A stretch of DNA of 64,000 nucleotides from Hymenobacter ruricola (GCF_015694525.1 NZ_JADQDM010000018.1:42112-106111); one strand, 5' to 3'; shown: positions 1-9,294, numbered from the stretch's first letter. The notes: generated from the letters alone by a model not told the origin. Made by a program: numbers and translations.

Positions 1-562
1 GCAGCACGTTGTTCACCGTGATGCCGAGCGGGCCCAGCTCGTTGGCCAGGGTTTTGGCCCAGCTGGCCACGGCCCCGCGAATGGTGTTGCTCACGCCCAG
101 CCCGGCCAGCGGAATTTTCACTGAGGTGCTGATGATGTTGATGATGCGCCCGAACCCGGCCGCCCGCATGCCCGGCACCAGGGCCTGCGCCAGCAAGTGG
201 TTGCAGATAACGTGCTGGTTGAACGCCACCCGTAAGGCATCAACCGGCGCCTCCAGCAGCGGGCCGCCAGCGGGGCCGCCCGTGTTGTTCACGAGAATGT
301 GGAAGCCGGCGGGGTGCTGCGCCAGGTAGGCCTGCACCACGTCGGCCACGTGGCTGGGGTCGTCGAAGTCGGCCACCAGGTAGTCGTGCGCCTGGCCGGT
401 AGGGGCGGGCAGGGCGGCGGCCACTTCGCGCAGCCGGTCTTCGTTGCGGGCCAGCAGCGTGATGGCGCAGCCGCTTTCGGCCAACGCTTCGGCCACGGCC
501 CGGCCAATGCCCTGGGTGCTGCCGCCCACCAGGGCGCGGCGGTTTTCTAAGGAGAGGTTCAT
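1..562 (-). CDS. SDR family oxidoreductase, atypical active site (3' end outside window)
   Basis: A Rossmann-fold short-chain dehydrogenase/reductase running off the left edge, so only the first 187 residues are visible. The dinucleotide-binding glycines lie in GGSTQGIG (residues 13-20) and the structural NNTGG motif is at residues 92-96. Where classical family members have the catalytic YxxxK, this protein reads VSNTIR (residues 157-162), so both Tyr and Lys are absent. The start is the ATG complementary to 560-562. It lies near kynurenine-pathway genes, but on the opposite strand and behind another gene, so a shared pathway is only a possibility. Family assignment is firm; substrate unknown. 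Confidence 0.85.
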   Translation of the reverse strand, partial: MNLSLENRRALVGGSTQGIGRAVAEALAESGCAITLLARNEDRLREVAAALPAPTGQAHDYLVADFDDPSHVADVVQAYLAQHPAGFHILVNNTGGPAGGPLLEAPVDALRVAFNQHVICNHLLAQALVPGMRAAGFGRIINIISTSVKIPLAGLGVSNTIRGAVASWAKTLANELGPLGITVNNVL

Positions 563-590
563 GTTTTGCAAGTCGGGTTAAGTCAAATAA

Positions 591-2348
591 TTAGCGGGCG
601 GGCGGCGTGAGCAGCACGTAGCCGTCCACCAGCTGCTCGCGGTAGCCGTAGGGCCGCAGCAGCTCGCGCAGAAACAGGTGGGCTGGTTGCTCGCGGAAAG
701 CGGGGGTGATGACGAAGGCGGCCGGGTCGTACTGGCGCAGGAAGGCCTGCACCTGCGGGGCGGTGGGCGGCGCGGGGGCCACGGTGTCGGGCTTGGTTTG
801 GCGGAAGAGCACGGCGCCCAGCACGGGGTCGTTTTGCAGCCCGGCAAACACCTCCGGCGGCACCCGCGCCGTATAACCGACGGGCACTTTTTTCTCGTGC
901 ACCGTTTGATAAAACAGGTACTCTCGCTCGAATTTCCCGACTTCGCGGTGGCCGCTGGAAAGCCCCAGCGGCACCGGAATCATGGTCTTGCCGGGCAATT
1001 TGGCCACTTCGTGGAACACCCGCGGCACGGCCTCGCGCGAGGTGCGCTCGTAGGGTTTCGGCCAATACTCGAACAGCACCAGGGCAGCCAGCAGCAGGCT
1101 GAGCGCGGTGCGCGACGCGGCGGGCAGGCGCGCCTGCCAGGCCGCCTCCAGGGCGCTGAAGGTGAGGATGGGTAGCAACAACCCAACCATCATAATCCAG
1201 CGGGTGGGGCAGCGGACGTTGTTGAAAAACGGGACGAAGTGCAGCAGGGCCGTGGGCAGCTGCAGGCGGTCGTGGCCGTGCACGCGCAGGGCGGGCAGGG
1301 TCAGCATCACGAAAAAAAGCAGCACCCAGGCCAGTGGCCGGCCCTCGGGCGCCTGCGCCACGGCCGAGGTGGGCCGGCGGTGGGCCTTGCGCAAGGCCCA
1401 CAAGCCCAGCGCCAGCAGCGGCAGCGCGTAACCCATGAACAAGGTGTTCTCCAGCGAGCCGGGCGTGTTGAACACCTGCGGGTTGTGGTAGAGCCGGGCG
1501 GCCCAGTCCCAGTACACGAAGCGGCTGGTGGGCGGCGGCATGATGAACGCGACCACGTCGCCGCCCCACCAGAAGCCGCCGTTGTCTTCCAGCCCCGAGC
1601 GGCGCAGCAGCCGAATGACGACGTGGCTCACCGCCAAAATGCCGCCCAGCCAGGCCCAGGTGCGCCACTCGCGCCACCGGATGCGGCCCAGCCCCAGCCA
1701 GAACCACGCCGCGTAGGCCAGCGAAAAATACAGCAGCCCAAACAGTACGTAATAGTCGCTCAGCAGCGTGACCACGCCCAGCGCCACGCACCCCGCCACG
1801 GCTTTCCAGCTGCGGATGGCCGGCAGAAATTTCTTTTCTTCAAACCGAAACGCGTTCAGAAAAGCCAGCACGTAGAACGGCACCGTGGCCGTGAGCACCA
1901 GGTTGTAATGCTCGGGCAGGCGCTGCAGCTTGTAGGGCGAATAGGCGAAAACGAAGCCGGCCAATAAACACAGCAGCGGGCTGTGCACCCAGCGCCGGGC
2001 CAGCAGGTAGGCCCCGGCCGCCGACAAGGAGTAGCTCAGCAGCAGGCCGATGTTGAGGGCCAGCAGGTCGTTGTTCACCAGCAGGCTGATGAGGCCGATG
2101 ATGGGCGTGTAAGTGTGCAGTATCAGCCAGGAACCCAGCGGGTAGAACAGCCAGTCGGTGTGGAACACGGGCTGGCCGGTGTGCACCGCCATGCGGAAAT
2201 GCCAGGTGTTCCAGGGGAACACGTAGGTATCGTGCCCCGGCACCACCAGAAACGACGAGGTGAAATGCGCCGCCAGTGGCCAGGTAAGAACGGCGAACAG
2301 CAAGCCGTAGAAGGCCACCAGCAAGCCCAGGCGCAGCCAGTATTTCAT
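591..2348 (-). CDS. polytopic membrane protein, about 585 aa, possible GT-C-like glycosyltransferase
   Basis: A large integral membrane protein with many hydrophobic helices from the N-terminus on (MKYWLRLGLLVAFYGLLFAV) and a soluble C-terminal part of roughly 150 residues. The reading frame stays open far upstream, but the ATG at 2348 begins a natural membrane leader and places the start before the intergenic region shared with the divergent gene at 2514. Layout (multi-spanning N-terminal body, periplasmic tail) resembles lipid-linked-sugar glycosyltransferases of the GT-C fold, but I see no diagnostic DxD/ExD motif that I would rely on. Call it a hypothetical membrane protein; the enzyme class is inference. 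Confidence 0.75.
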   Translation of the reverse strand: MKYWLRLGLLVAFYGLLFAVLTWPLAAHFTSSFLVVPGHDTYVFPWNTWHFRMAVHTGQPVFHTDWLFYPLGSWLILHTYTPIIGLISLLVNNDLLALNIGLLLSYSLSAAGAYLLARRWVHSPLLCLLAGFVFAYSPYKLQRLPEHYNLVLTATVPFYVLAFLNAFRFEEKKFLPAIRSWKAVAGCVALGVVTLLSDYYVLFGLLYFSLAYAAWFWLGLGRIRWREWRTWAWLGGILAVSHVVIRLLRRSGLEDNGGFWWGGDVVAFIMPPPTSRFVYWDWAARLYHNPQVFNTPGSLENTLFMGYALPLLALGLWALRKAHRRPTSAVAQAPEGRPLAWVLLFFVMLTLPALRVHGHDRLQLPTALLHFVPFFNNVRCPTRWIMMVGLLLPILTFSALEAAWQARLPAASRTALSLLLAALVLFEYWPKPYERTSREAVPRVFHEVAKLPGKTMIPVPLGLSSGHREVGKFEREYLFYQTVHEKKVPVGYTARVPPEVFAGLQNDPVLGAVLFRQTKPDTVAPAPPTAPQVQAFLRQYDPAAFVITPAFREQPAHLFLRELLRPYGYREQLVDGYVLLTPPAR

Positions 2349-2513
2349 ACGCGTTGGGATGGAGTGCTCAGGTGAACGGCAGAAAACACGACTGAATTGG
2401 CCGCGTCGACAAAAGTAGCGCATGCGTGCACCCCGGCGCGAGGCGCCTGCCCGAAAGCGCAAAACGCCGCCCCGGCCGTAGCTTAGCAGTCCCAACCACC
2501 CACCCCAGTCGCC

Positions 2514-3044
2514 ATGATAACCCGCCCCTTCAACTTCCAAAAGTGGATTGACGAACACCGCCATTTGCTGAAACCCCCGGTGGGCAACCAGCAGGTGTTC
2601 AAAGACAATAAAGACTTCATCGTGATGGTGGTGGGCGGCCCCAACGCCCGCAAAGACTACCACGTGGACGCCGGCGAGGAGCTGTTCTGGCAGGTGGAGG
2701 GCACGATGACCGTCAAAATCATCGAGGACGGCCAGCCCGTCGACATCACCATCGGGCCGGGCGAGATGTTCCTGCTGCCGCCGAATGTGCCACACTCGCC
2801 GCGCCGCCCGGCTGGCACCGTGGGCCTGGTGCTGGAGCGCTACCGCGAGGGCGGCGAGCTCGACGGCTTCCAGTGGTACTGCGAAAACTGCGGCCACAAG
2901 CTGTATGAGGAGTTTGCCGAAATCACCGACATCGTGGCCCAGCTGCCGCCCATCATGAACGCCTTCTGGCAGGACGACGCCAAGCGCACCTGCACCAACT
3001 GCGGCACCTACATGGAGGCCCCCGCGCCGGTGACCCCCGCCTAG
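2514..3044 (+). CDS. nbaC: 3-hydroxyanthranilate 3,4-dioxygenase
   Basis: Opens the aromatic ring of 3-hydroxyanthranilate to 2-amino-3-carboxymuconate semialdehyde in the kynurenine pathway. The 176-aa cupin has the iron ligands expected of the family at H50, E56 and H94. The C-terminal extension carries a rubredoxin-like second metal site of two CxxC pairs (C123/C126 and C160/C163), typical of the bacterial form. It is followed after 9 bp by the decarboxylase gene, whose enzyme uses its product, so the two are almost certainly co-transcribed and functionally coupled. Identification is confident. Confidence 0.95.
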   Translation: MITRPFNFQKWIDEHRHLLKPPVGNQQVFKDNKDFIVMVVGGPNARKDYHVDAGEELFWQVEGTMTVKIIEDGQPVDITIGPGEMFLLPPNVPHSPRRPAGTVGLVLERYREGGELDGFQWYCENCGHKLYEEFAEITDIVAQLPPIMNAFWQDDAKRTCTNCGTYMEAPAPVTPA

Positions 3045-3053
3045 CCCCGCGCC

Positions 3054-4094
3054 GTGCTTTCCATCGACATCCACACCCACATTCTGCCCGAGCGCTGGCC
3101 CGATTTGAAGGAGCGCTACGGCTACGGGGGCTTCATCCGGCTGGACCACCACAAGCCCTGCTGCGCCCGCATGATGCAGGACGACAAGTTCTTCCGCGAG
3201 GTGCAGGACAACTGCTGGGACCCCGAAGTGCGCCTGCGCGAGTACGACCAGTTTGGCGTGCAGGTGCAGGTGCTCAGCACCGTGCCCGTCATGTTCAGCT
3301 ACTGGGCCCAGCCGCTGGATTGCCTGGATTTGAGCCAATTGCTCAACGACCACATTGCCGACGTGGTGCACCGCTACCCCAGCCGCTTCGTGGGCCTGGG
3401 CACCCTGCCGATGCAAGCGCCCAAGCTGGCCATCCGGGAGCTGGAGCGCTGCCTGAAAATTGGGCTGGCCGGCGTGCAGATTGGCTCGCACGTGAACGAC
3501 TGGAACCTCGACGCGCCTGAGCTTTTCGAAGTTTTTGCTGCCGCCGAGGAGCTGGGCGCCTGCGTATTTGTGCATCCCTGGGACATGATGGCCCAAGGCA
3601 AAATGCCCAAGTACTGGCTGCCCTGGCTGGTGGGCATGCCCGCCGAAAGCACGCTGGCGCTATGCTCGCTGATATTTGGCGGGGTGCTGGAGCGACTGCC
3701 GCGCCTGCGCGTGGCGGTGGCCCACGGCGGGGGCTCGTTTGCCAGCACCATCGGGCGCATCGAGCACGGCTGGCAGGTGCGGCCCGACCTCTGCGCCATC
3801 GACAACCCCCACAACCCGCGCAACTACCTGGGCAAGTTCTGGGTCGACTCGCTGGTGCACGACCCATTGATGCTTGACTACCTGGTGAAGACCCTGGGCG
3901 CCGACAAAATCACGCTCGGCACCGACTACCCCTTCCCGCTGGGCGAGCTGGAGCCCGGGCAGCTCATCAAGTCCATGCCGTTTTCAAACGACATTAAGGA
4001 GCGGATGCTCGGCCAGAACGCCCTGGATTGGCTGGGCCTGGCGCGCGCGCAGTTCGGCCCCCAGCTGCTGGGCACGGCCACCGGCTTGCGCTAA
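3054..4094 (+). CDS. nbaD: 2-amino-3-carboxymuconate-6-semialdehyde decarboxylase (ACMSD)
   Basis: An amidohydrolase-fold decarboxylase that removes CO2 from ACMS, diverting flux from quinolinate/NAD synthesis toward 2-aminomuconate and central metabolism. The N-terminal metal motif HxH lies at H7/H9, a further metal histidine sits in VFVHPWD, and the C-terminal aspartate lies in GTDYPFPLG. Length (346 aa) fits the family. The start is GTG at 3054, nine bases after the dioxygenase stop; translational coupling is likely. Having both enzymes side by side argues for complete tryptophan catabolism rather than only NAD synthesis. Confidence 0.94.
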   Translation: MLSIDIHTHILPERWPDLKERYGYGGFIRLDHHKPCCARMMQDDKFFREVQDNCWDPEVRLREYDQFGVQVQVLSTVPVMFSYWAQPLDCLDLSQLLNDHIADVVHRYPSRFVGLGTLPMQAPKLAIRELERCLKIGLAGVQIGSHVNDWNLDAPELFEVFAAAEELGACVFVHPWDMMAQGKMPKYWLPWLVGMPAESTLALCSLIFGGVLERLPRLRVAVAHGGGSFASTIGRIEHGWQVRPDLCAIDNPHNPRNYLGKFWVDSLVHDPLMLDYLVKTLGADKITLGTDYPFPLGELEPGQLIKSMPFSNDIKERMLGQNALDWLGLARAQFGPQLLGTATGLR

Positions 4095-4238
4095 ACAGCT
4101 CCGGCCGCCCCCGTTATTTACATTAGCGCCTGGCACCTCGGGTACAGGCCCGATGTAAGGTACACCGGGGCTTGGGGGCGGTGGATGCCATAACCTTTTG
4201 TTAGCATCGGCAGCGGCTTTGGGCCGACCTTTGCGCGC

Positions 4239-5513
4239 ATGACTGCCCCGCATTCCCTTGCCCCCGCCGCCGAGCTCGACGCGGCCGATGCTTTAGCTTC
4301 TTTCCGCCAGGAATTTCACTTGCCGCTCGGGCCCGACGGCCGGCCCTGCGCCTACTTCTGCGGCAACTCGCTGGGCCTGCAGCCCAAAGCCGCCCGCGCC
4401 GCCGCCGAGCAGGAGTTCGACGCCTGGGAGCGGCTGGGCGTGGAAGGCCATTTCCACGGCGTGTCGCCCTGGATGCACTACCACGAAACCCTCACCGACG
4501 CCACCGCGCGGCTGGTGGGCGCCCAGCCCATTGAGGTGGTGGTGATGAACAACCTGACGGTGAACCTGCACTTGCTGCTGGTGTCGTTTTACCGCCCCAC
4601 GGCCACGCGCTACAGGATTTTGATGGAAGGCGGCGCCTTTCCGTCGGACCAGTACGCCATCGAAAGCCAGGCCCGCCTGCACGGCCTCGACCCGGCCGCG
4701 GCCATTGTGGAGCTGGTGCCGCGCCCCGGCGAGCACACCCTGCGCACCGAAGACATTGAGGCCACCATTGCCGGGCTGGGCGAGTCGCTGGCCACCGTCC
4801 TCATCGGCGGCGTGAACTACTACACGGGCCAGGCTTTCGACATGGCGGCCATTGCCCGCGCCGGCCACGCCGTGGGCGCCACCGTGGGTTTCGACCTGGC
4901 CCACGCCGCCGGCAACCTCGACCTGCGCCTGCACGACTGGGACGTGGACTTTGCCTGCTGGTGCTCCTACAAATACCTCAACTCCGGGCCCGGCGGCACA
5001 TCGGGCGTGTTCGTGCACGAGCGGTTTGCCAATCGGCCCGATTTGGTGCGCCTGGCCGGCTGGTGGGGCCACGACCCGTCCGACCGGTTTCAAATGAAAA
5101 AAGGCTTCCGGCCCATGGCCGGCGCGGCCGGCTGGCAGCTCTCGAATGCCCAGATTTTCCCGATGGCCATTCACCGGGCCAGCCTGGAGCTGGTGGACCG
5201 TGCCGGCGGCATGCCGGCCCTGCGCCGCAAAAGCGAGCAGCTCACGGCCCGGCTCGAAAGCCAGATTCGCGCTCTGAACCTGCCCGCCGACAAGCTCGAA
5301 ATCATCACCCCCGCCGACCCGGCCCAGCGCGGCTGCCAGCTCTCAGTGCTGGTGCACGAGCGCGGGCGCGAACTGTTCGATTACCTGGCCAGCGTGGGCG
5401 TCATTGCCGATTGGCGCGAGCCCAATGTTATTCGGATGGCACCCGTGCCGCTCTACAATTCGTTTGAGGACGTGGACCGGGCGGGCGAAGCGCTGGCGCG
5501 CTTCTTCAGTTAA
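4239..5513 (+). CDS. kynU: kynureninase
   Basis: PLP-dependent hydrolase that cleaves kynurenine or 3-hydroxykynurenine to (hydroxy)anthranilate and alanine, one step upstream of the dioxygenase. The protein is 424 aa, the usual length. The Schiff-base lysine is K245 in CWCSYKYLNSGPGG, and the cofactor-binding FDLAHAAGN segment precedes it. It starts at ATG 4239, 144 bp after the decarboxylase. A CCTTTG element at 4228-4233 just before the ATG resembles the -7 part of Bacteroidota promoters, so it may have its own promoter. The stop codon lies inside the left arm of a 24-bp inverted repeat. Confidence 0.96.
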   Translation: MTAPHSLAPAAELDAADALASFRQEFHLPLGPDGRPCAYFCGNSLGLQPKAARAAAEQEFDAWERLGVEGHFHGVSPWMHYHETLTDATARLVGAQPIEVVVMNNLTVNLHLLLVSFYRPTATRYRILMEGGAFPSDQYAIESQARLHGLDPAAAIVELVPRPGEHTLRTEDIEATIAGLGESLATVLIGGVNYYTGQAFDMAAIARAGHAVGATVGFDLAHAAGNLDLRLHDWDVDFACWCSYKYLNSGPGGTSGVFVHERFANRPDLVRLAGWWGHDPSDRFQMKKGFRPMAGAAGWQLSNAQIFPMAIHRASLELVDRAGGMPALRRKSEQLTARLESQIRALNLPADKLEIITPADPAQRGCQLSVLVHERGRELFDYLASVGVIADWREPNVIRMAPVPLYNSFEDVDRAGEALARFFS

Positions 5514-5624
5514 GAGTTAAAAGGTAAGAGTGGAGTGTTAGGGCCACTATGCGCCAGTGGCGGCTAAAACAGCCCTCTCACTCGCCAGCTTTTGCCTTCA
5601 ACTCTTACCTTTTAACTCTTAACT
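5508..5624. repeat. perfect 24-bp inverted repeat, REP-like, with nested hairpin
   Basis: The arms 5508-5531 and 5601-5624 are exact reverse complements separated by 69 bp. Inside the spacer a second small stem (GCCACT ... AGTGGC near 5543-5561) could form. The arms are AT-rich compared with the surroundings and the left arm includes the kynureninase stop codon. It could act as a transcription terminator or be a mobile REP/MITE-type repeat. Confidence 0.7.
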
Positions 5625-5636
5625 CCTAACTAGAAG

Positions 5637-6311
5637 ATGGAAGATTACGCCGCCAAGATGCTGCTCAAAACCGATGCGGCCCTGCGCGAATACGTGACCG
5701 GCCATGTGCAGTACCGCGAGGCCGCCGTGCTCGCGGCCCTCGACGAGCTGCGCCGCCGCGGCCAGCCCGCGCCCGAAGAAGCCGAGCTGCGCCCCGGCCT
5801 CGAAGCCGCGGCCGCCGAGCAGCGCCTGCGCGACGAGGCCGCCGAAGCCGAGCGCCGGCAGCTCAGCGCCGCGGCCGCCGACCCGGACGCCGCGGCCGGG
5901 CCGGCGCTGTACTCGCCGGCGGCCATTGTGCTGTTTTCGCTGCTCTTCACCATGATAATGGGCGGCGTGCTGCTGGGCATGAACCTCTACCGCCTGGGCC
6001 AAAAGCGGGCGGCGCTGGGGCTGGCCGTGTTCGTGCTGGCCTACGTGTTTGTGGGCAGCAAGCTGCTGGAGCCGCTGATGCTGTCGCTGGGCATGAGCCC
6101 GCTGCTGGGCGGGGTGCTGTTCAACATTCCGGCGGCGCTGCTCTACGGCTTGTGGGTGTGGCCGCGCTACGTGGGCGGCATCAGCTACCGCAGCCGCAGC
6201 GTGCTGGTGCCGGTGCTGCTCTATTTTCTGTTTGCCTGGGGCGCGATGAAAATGATTCCCTACCTGCCCCAAACCGAGCGCCAGAAGCTGGAGCGCCTGA
6301 TGCAGAAGTAA
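5637..6311 (+). CDS. hypothetical protein with acidic/basic N-terminal region and four or so TM helices
   Basis: A 224-aa protein. Residues 1-95 are charged and Ala/Glu/Arg-rich, probably cytoplasmic and helical. From about residue 96 on there are hydrophobic helices (for example around LFSLLFTMIMGGVLLGMNLY and the following LGLAVFVLAYVFVG), ending in a short charged tail. It begins 12 bp after the right arm of the inverted repeat. I do not recognise the family. The regular topology, codon use and lack of overlap with neighbours support it as a real gene of unknown function. Confidence 0.75.
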   Translation: MEDYAAKMLLKTDAALREYVTGHVQYREAAVLAALDELRRRGQPAPEEAELRPGLEAAAAEQRLRDEAAEAERRQLSAAAADPDAAAGPALYSPAAIVLFSLLFTMIMGGVLLGMNLYRLGQKRAALGLAVFVLAYVFVGSKLLEPLMLSLGMSPLLGGVLFNIPAALLYGLWVWPRYVGGISYRSRSVLVPVLLYFLFAWGAMKMIPYLPQTERQKLERLMQK

Positions 6312-6334
6312 AACCCGCCGCGGCCAGCGGCGCG

Positions 6335-7960
6335 CTACCACTTGTAGAGCACCGTCAGGGCTTTGATGCCGTAGGGTTTCACCGCGTACACTTCGTTGCC
6401 CAGGCTGTCGGGGTACGGCTCGGGGTGCACGCGGTAGGCGCCCAAAAAGTACTGCGCTTTGCCGGGGGCATTTTCACGGAAGCGGGCCCGGTCTTCGGGC
6501 TTCATGATGGCGAGGTTGTTGTCGATGAGGCCGGGGTTTGTGGTCCGCACGTTGATTTGCGGCGAGGGGTCGTGTCGCGCAATCCACTCCAGGCCCTGCC
6601 GGTACGTGAGGGCCCAGTAGTCGCGCTCGAACTGCGTTTCCACCTCGGCCGGCGACAGGAAGGAAAAATACACCTGCTCCTGCGGGTGCGCCTGCACCAT
6701 CCGGCCGATGGTGTACAGCATCTCGCCGCCCGCCAGCACGGCCGCGCCCAGCGCCACCGGCCGGGCCCAGCGGTAGTGCCGGCCAAGCTGCCAAACCGAG
6801 CCAGCGCCCCGCACGGCCAGCAAGAGCAGCGCCGGGTACACGAAATACAGGTGCCGCCAGCCGTCGTAGATAACCGAGTGCAGCACAATCACCATGGCAA
6901 TGGGCAGGATGAACCAGCCCAGAAAGAGGATGTCCAGCCGCCCCGCGAAGGTGCGCAGATGCGCCAGGTGGCGGCGCACCAACGCGGCCAGCGCCCCCAG
7001 CACCCCCAGCACAAAAGCCGCCGTGTAGGCCACCGGCGTGGTGATGACAATCCAGACCGGGGCGTAGTGCCAGGGCAACTCCAGCGTCGACACGCGGCGG
7101 CCCATGTAGAGCACCTCCGCAATGAAGCGAAACTTCTTCATGTTGTCGAAGGCGGTGAGAAAGTTTCGAACCGGGGCCTCCCACAGGTAGGGCCACCCCA
7201 GGTAGATGCCCACCACCGCGGCCCCCAGAAACACCGGCACCACCTGGCCCAGGCGCCGCCCGCGCTGCGGCTCGCGCGGGCCAAACAGGGCTTCCAGCGC
7301 CAGCATGCCCAGGGTCATGGCCACCAGCAGAATGCCGAGAATGCGCACGTCGACCGCCGCCGCGGTGGCCAGGCCGTGCACCACGGCGCGCCGCCAGGTA
7401 GGCCGCTCCAACAAGCGCACCAGCGTGTAGATTCCCAGGGTGAAAAACGCCAGAAACACAATGTCTTTGCCGTTGTAAAATGACTCGGCGAAAAAGCGCG
7501 GCGACAGCACCAGCAGCGTGCTGGCCAGCAGGCCCACGCGCGTGCTCCGGAAGCGGACGCGGGCCGTTTTGTACAGGGCCCAGACGCCCATCATAAACAC
7601 CACGAAAACCGCGAAGTGACGCGTCAGGAAATACGTGCGCGAGTCTTCGATGCCGAACACCACTTTGTCCAGCAGGGCCAGCGGCATCTCGAAAAACACG
7701 CCGTGGTCGTTTTCCACGTAGCCGTGGATGTCGGGCGTGTTCGGGAAGAAGTTGTTGTTCGGCGCAACTAGGCCCACTGCGTACCTGGCGCTCACCATGC
7801 CGTTGGTGCGGTCCGCCTGCTCGTCCCACGACACGCCGTAGTCCTTGTAAAAGCACAGCCCCAGCAGCAGCAGCAGCACAAAATACCCGCGCACGTAGAA
7901 AGTGCGCGGGTCGGCGGCAAACGCAGCGCGCAAGGCGTCTCGCAGGCGGTAGAAAAGCAT
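6335..7960 (-). CDS. polytopic membrane glycosyltransferase-like protein (ArnT/PMT-type)
   Basis: A 541-aa integral membrane protein with about ten or more hydrophobic segments. The first extracytoplasmic loop carries the WDEQADR acidic stretch in the position where GT-C enzymes of the PMT/ArnT/GT39 type have their catalytic acidic residue. A C-terminal soluble tail of about 130 residues follows. This suggests transfer of a sugar from a polyprenyl-phosphate donor to lipid or cell-surface glycans. Gene is convergent with the gene ending at 6311. Enzyme class is moderately supported; acceptor unknown. Confidence 0.7.
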   Translation of the reverse strand: MLFYRLRDALRAAFAADPRTFYVRGYFVLLLLLGLCFYKDYGVSWDEQADRTNGMVSARYAVGLVAPNNNFFPNTPDIHGYVENDHGVFFEMPLALLDKVVFGIEDSRTYFLTRHFAVFVVFMMGVWALYKTARVRFRSTRVGLLASTLLVLSPRFFAESFYNGKDIVFLAFFTLGIYTLVRLLERPTWRRAVVHGLATAAAVDVRILGILLVAMTLGMLALEALFGPREPQRGRRLGQVVPVFLGAAVVGIYLGWPYLWEAPVRNFLTAFDNMKKFRFIAEVLYMGRRVSTLELPWHYAPVWIVITTPVAYTAAFVLGVLGALAALVRRHLAHLRTFAGRLDILFLGWFILPIAMVIVLHSVIYDGWRHLYFVYPALLLLAVRGAGSVWQLGRHYRWARPVALGAAVLAGGEMLYTIGRMVQAHPQEQVYFSFLSPAEVETQFERDYWALTYRQGLEWIARHDPSPQINVRTTNPGLIDNNLAIMKPEDRARFRENAPGKAQYFLGAYRVHPEPYPDSLGNEVYAVKPYGIKALTVLYKW

Positions 7961-8126
7961 AAGGTTCGCTTTGTTGGAATGACCGGTCGGGGCCGTGGTT
8001 CCCCAAAAGTACTTCCCGCGTCTTTATTCAAATGGCTCGTTTCGGGCGCAGTGGCTTCCCTGCGGCGCGCCCTTTCCCCGAACCGCGCGGTGCCGTTCCT
8101 TTGCCGCCCGCCTTCCTGCTTGTTTC

Positions 8127-8741
8127 ATGGCCCTGCTTCCCCTGTCGCTGCCCCAGGCCGACCTGCTCTTCGACCCCGCCTTCCTGCCCGCCGCCGAGGC
8201 CGCGGCCCTGCTGGCGCAGCTCACGGCCGAAGTGGCCTGGGAGCAGCGCACCATCCGGCTGTTTGGGCAGGAGTCTCCGCAGCCCCGCCTCACGGCCTGG
8301 TACGGCGACGCCGACGCCCGCTACACCTATTCCGGCCTGGCCTGGGAGCCCCGGCCCTGGACACCCGCCCTGTTGGCCCTGCGCCAGCGCCTGGAAGCCG
8401 CCACCGCCAGCCGTTTCAACAGCGTGCTGCTGAACCTGTACCGCGACGGCCGCGACGGCATGGGCTGGCACGCCGACGACGAACCCGAGTTGGGCCCCGC
8501 GCCCGCCATTGCCTCGCTCAGCCTGGGCGCCACGCGCCGGTTTCGGCTGCGGCCCCGCGCCGGCTTGGTTCACCCGCCGTTGTCGCTCGATTTGGGTAGC
8601 GGCAGCTTGCTGCTCATGCGCGGCCCCACCCAACGGCACTGGCAGCACGCGCTGCCCAAAACCACCCGCCCCCTCGGCCCGCGCCTCAACCTCACTTTTC
8701 GCTGGGTGGCCGGCAGTCCCGCCGGACCGGCTTATTCTTAG
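8127..8741 (+). CDS. alkB: AlkB-like alpha-ketoglutarate-dependent dioxygenase
   Basis: Fe(II)/2-oxoglutarate dioxygenase of the AlkB family, which oxidatively demethylates alkylated bases in DNA or RNA. The 204-aa product has the iron-binding HxD at H115/D117, the distal histidine at about H174, and the C-terminal RLNLTFR with the two arginines that bind 2-oxoglutarate and substrate. The RNxY-type substrate loop region (LLNLYRDGRDGMGWH) is present. The frame is open upstream to 7995, but ATG 8127 gives the standard N-terminus for the short Bacteroidota form. Monocistronic as far as visible. Confidence 0.9.
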   Translation: MALLPLSLPQADLLFDPAFLPAAEAAALLAQLTAEVAWEQRTIRLFGQESPQPRLTAWYGDADARYTYSGLAWEPRPWTPALLALRQRLEAATASRFNSVLLNLYRDGRDGMGWHADDEPELGPAPAIASLSLGATRRFRLRPRAGLVHPPLSLDLGSGSLLLMRGPTQRHWQHALPKTTRPLGPRLNLTFRWVAGSPAGPAYS

Positions 8742-8831
8742 TAGCCCGCAAGCTGGCCCGGAAATATTTTCTGTTTTCGCGCCTGGTGTTTACACACTGG
8801 CGCCGCTTTTTATTCCTTAAAAGCCAGCGCA

Positions 8832-9086
8832 TTAATAACGGATATCAGGATGCCCCTGCAGTTGGGGGTCGCCGTCTTCGCCCACGATGTAGTCGCCCAC
8901 CCGCAGGGCCGTCACCACGGGCTTGGGCGGCGTGGGCGCGGGCCAACGGTGGCGCCAGGCCGCGGTGCTGGCCTTGCGTGCCGCTGCAGTTTCAGCGGGC
9001 GCCAGCAGCACGGCGCGCCGCCGGCCGACCCGAAAGCGCCACCGCAAATACCCCATGCACTTGTAGCGAAAACGAAAATGAGTCAT
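8832..9086 (-). CDS. small basic hypothetical protein, 84 aa
   Basis: A short reading frame starting at ATG 9086 (MTHFRFRYKCMGYLRWRFRV), very rich in arginine at the N-terminus and Ala/Pro in the middle, ending in a hydrophilic PQLQGHPDIRY tail. There is no recognisable domain. It lies in an otherwise empty 550-bp stretch between alkB and the monooxygenase gene. The C-terminal half looks protein-like (VVTALRVGDYIVGEDGDP), which is the main reason to keep it. A real gene is plausible, not certain. Confidence 0.45.
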   Translation of the reverse strand: MTHFRFRYKCMGYLRWRFRVGRRRAVLLAPAETAAARKASTAAWRHRWPAPTPPKPVVTALRVGDYIVGEDGDPQLQGHPDIRY

Positions 9087-9294
9087 AGTCAAAGGTGTTT
9101 TAGTTCTAATTCGTCAAAGGTCCGGTGGCGGTTGCCTTGCCCGATTTTTTTACGACCAGCCCTAGTAAATACCCGATGAGTACAATCGACTTCCCGGCGG
9201 GGAAGGCCGGGTGGCGGGCCAAAGCCCCGGCGGCGACGTAGCTTCGCTGCCGGCCCGCCCGTCGGGGGCGGCTTCACCCTTTTCCGCATTGTTC

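Noticed and set aside
1239..1967. Long open frames opposite the membrane-protein gene at 591-2348 and in similar GC-rich genes
   Set aside because: They are antisense shadows caused by high third-position GC; His/Gln/Arg/Gly-rich, without domains.
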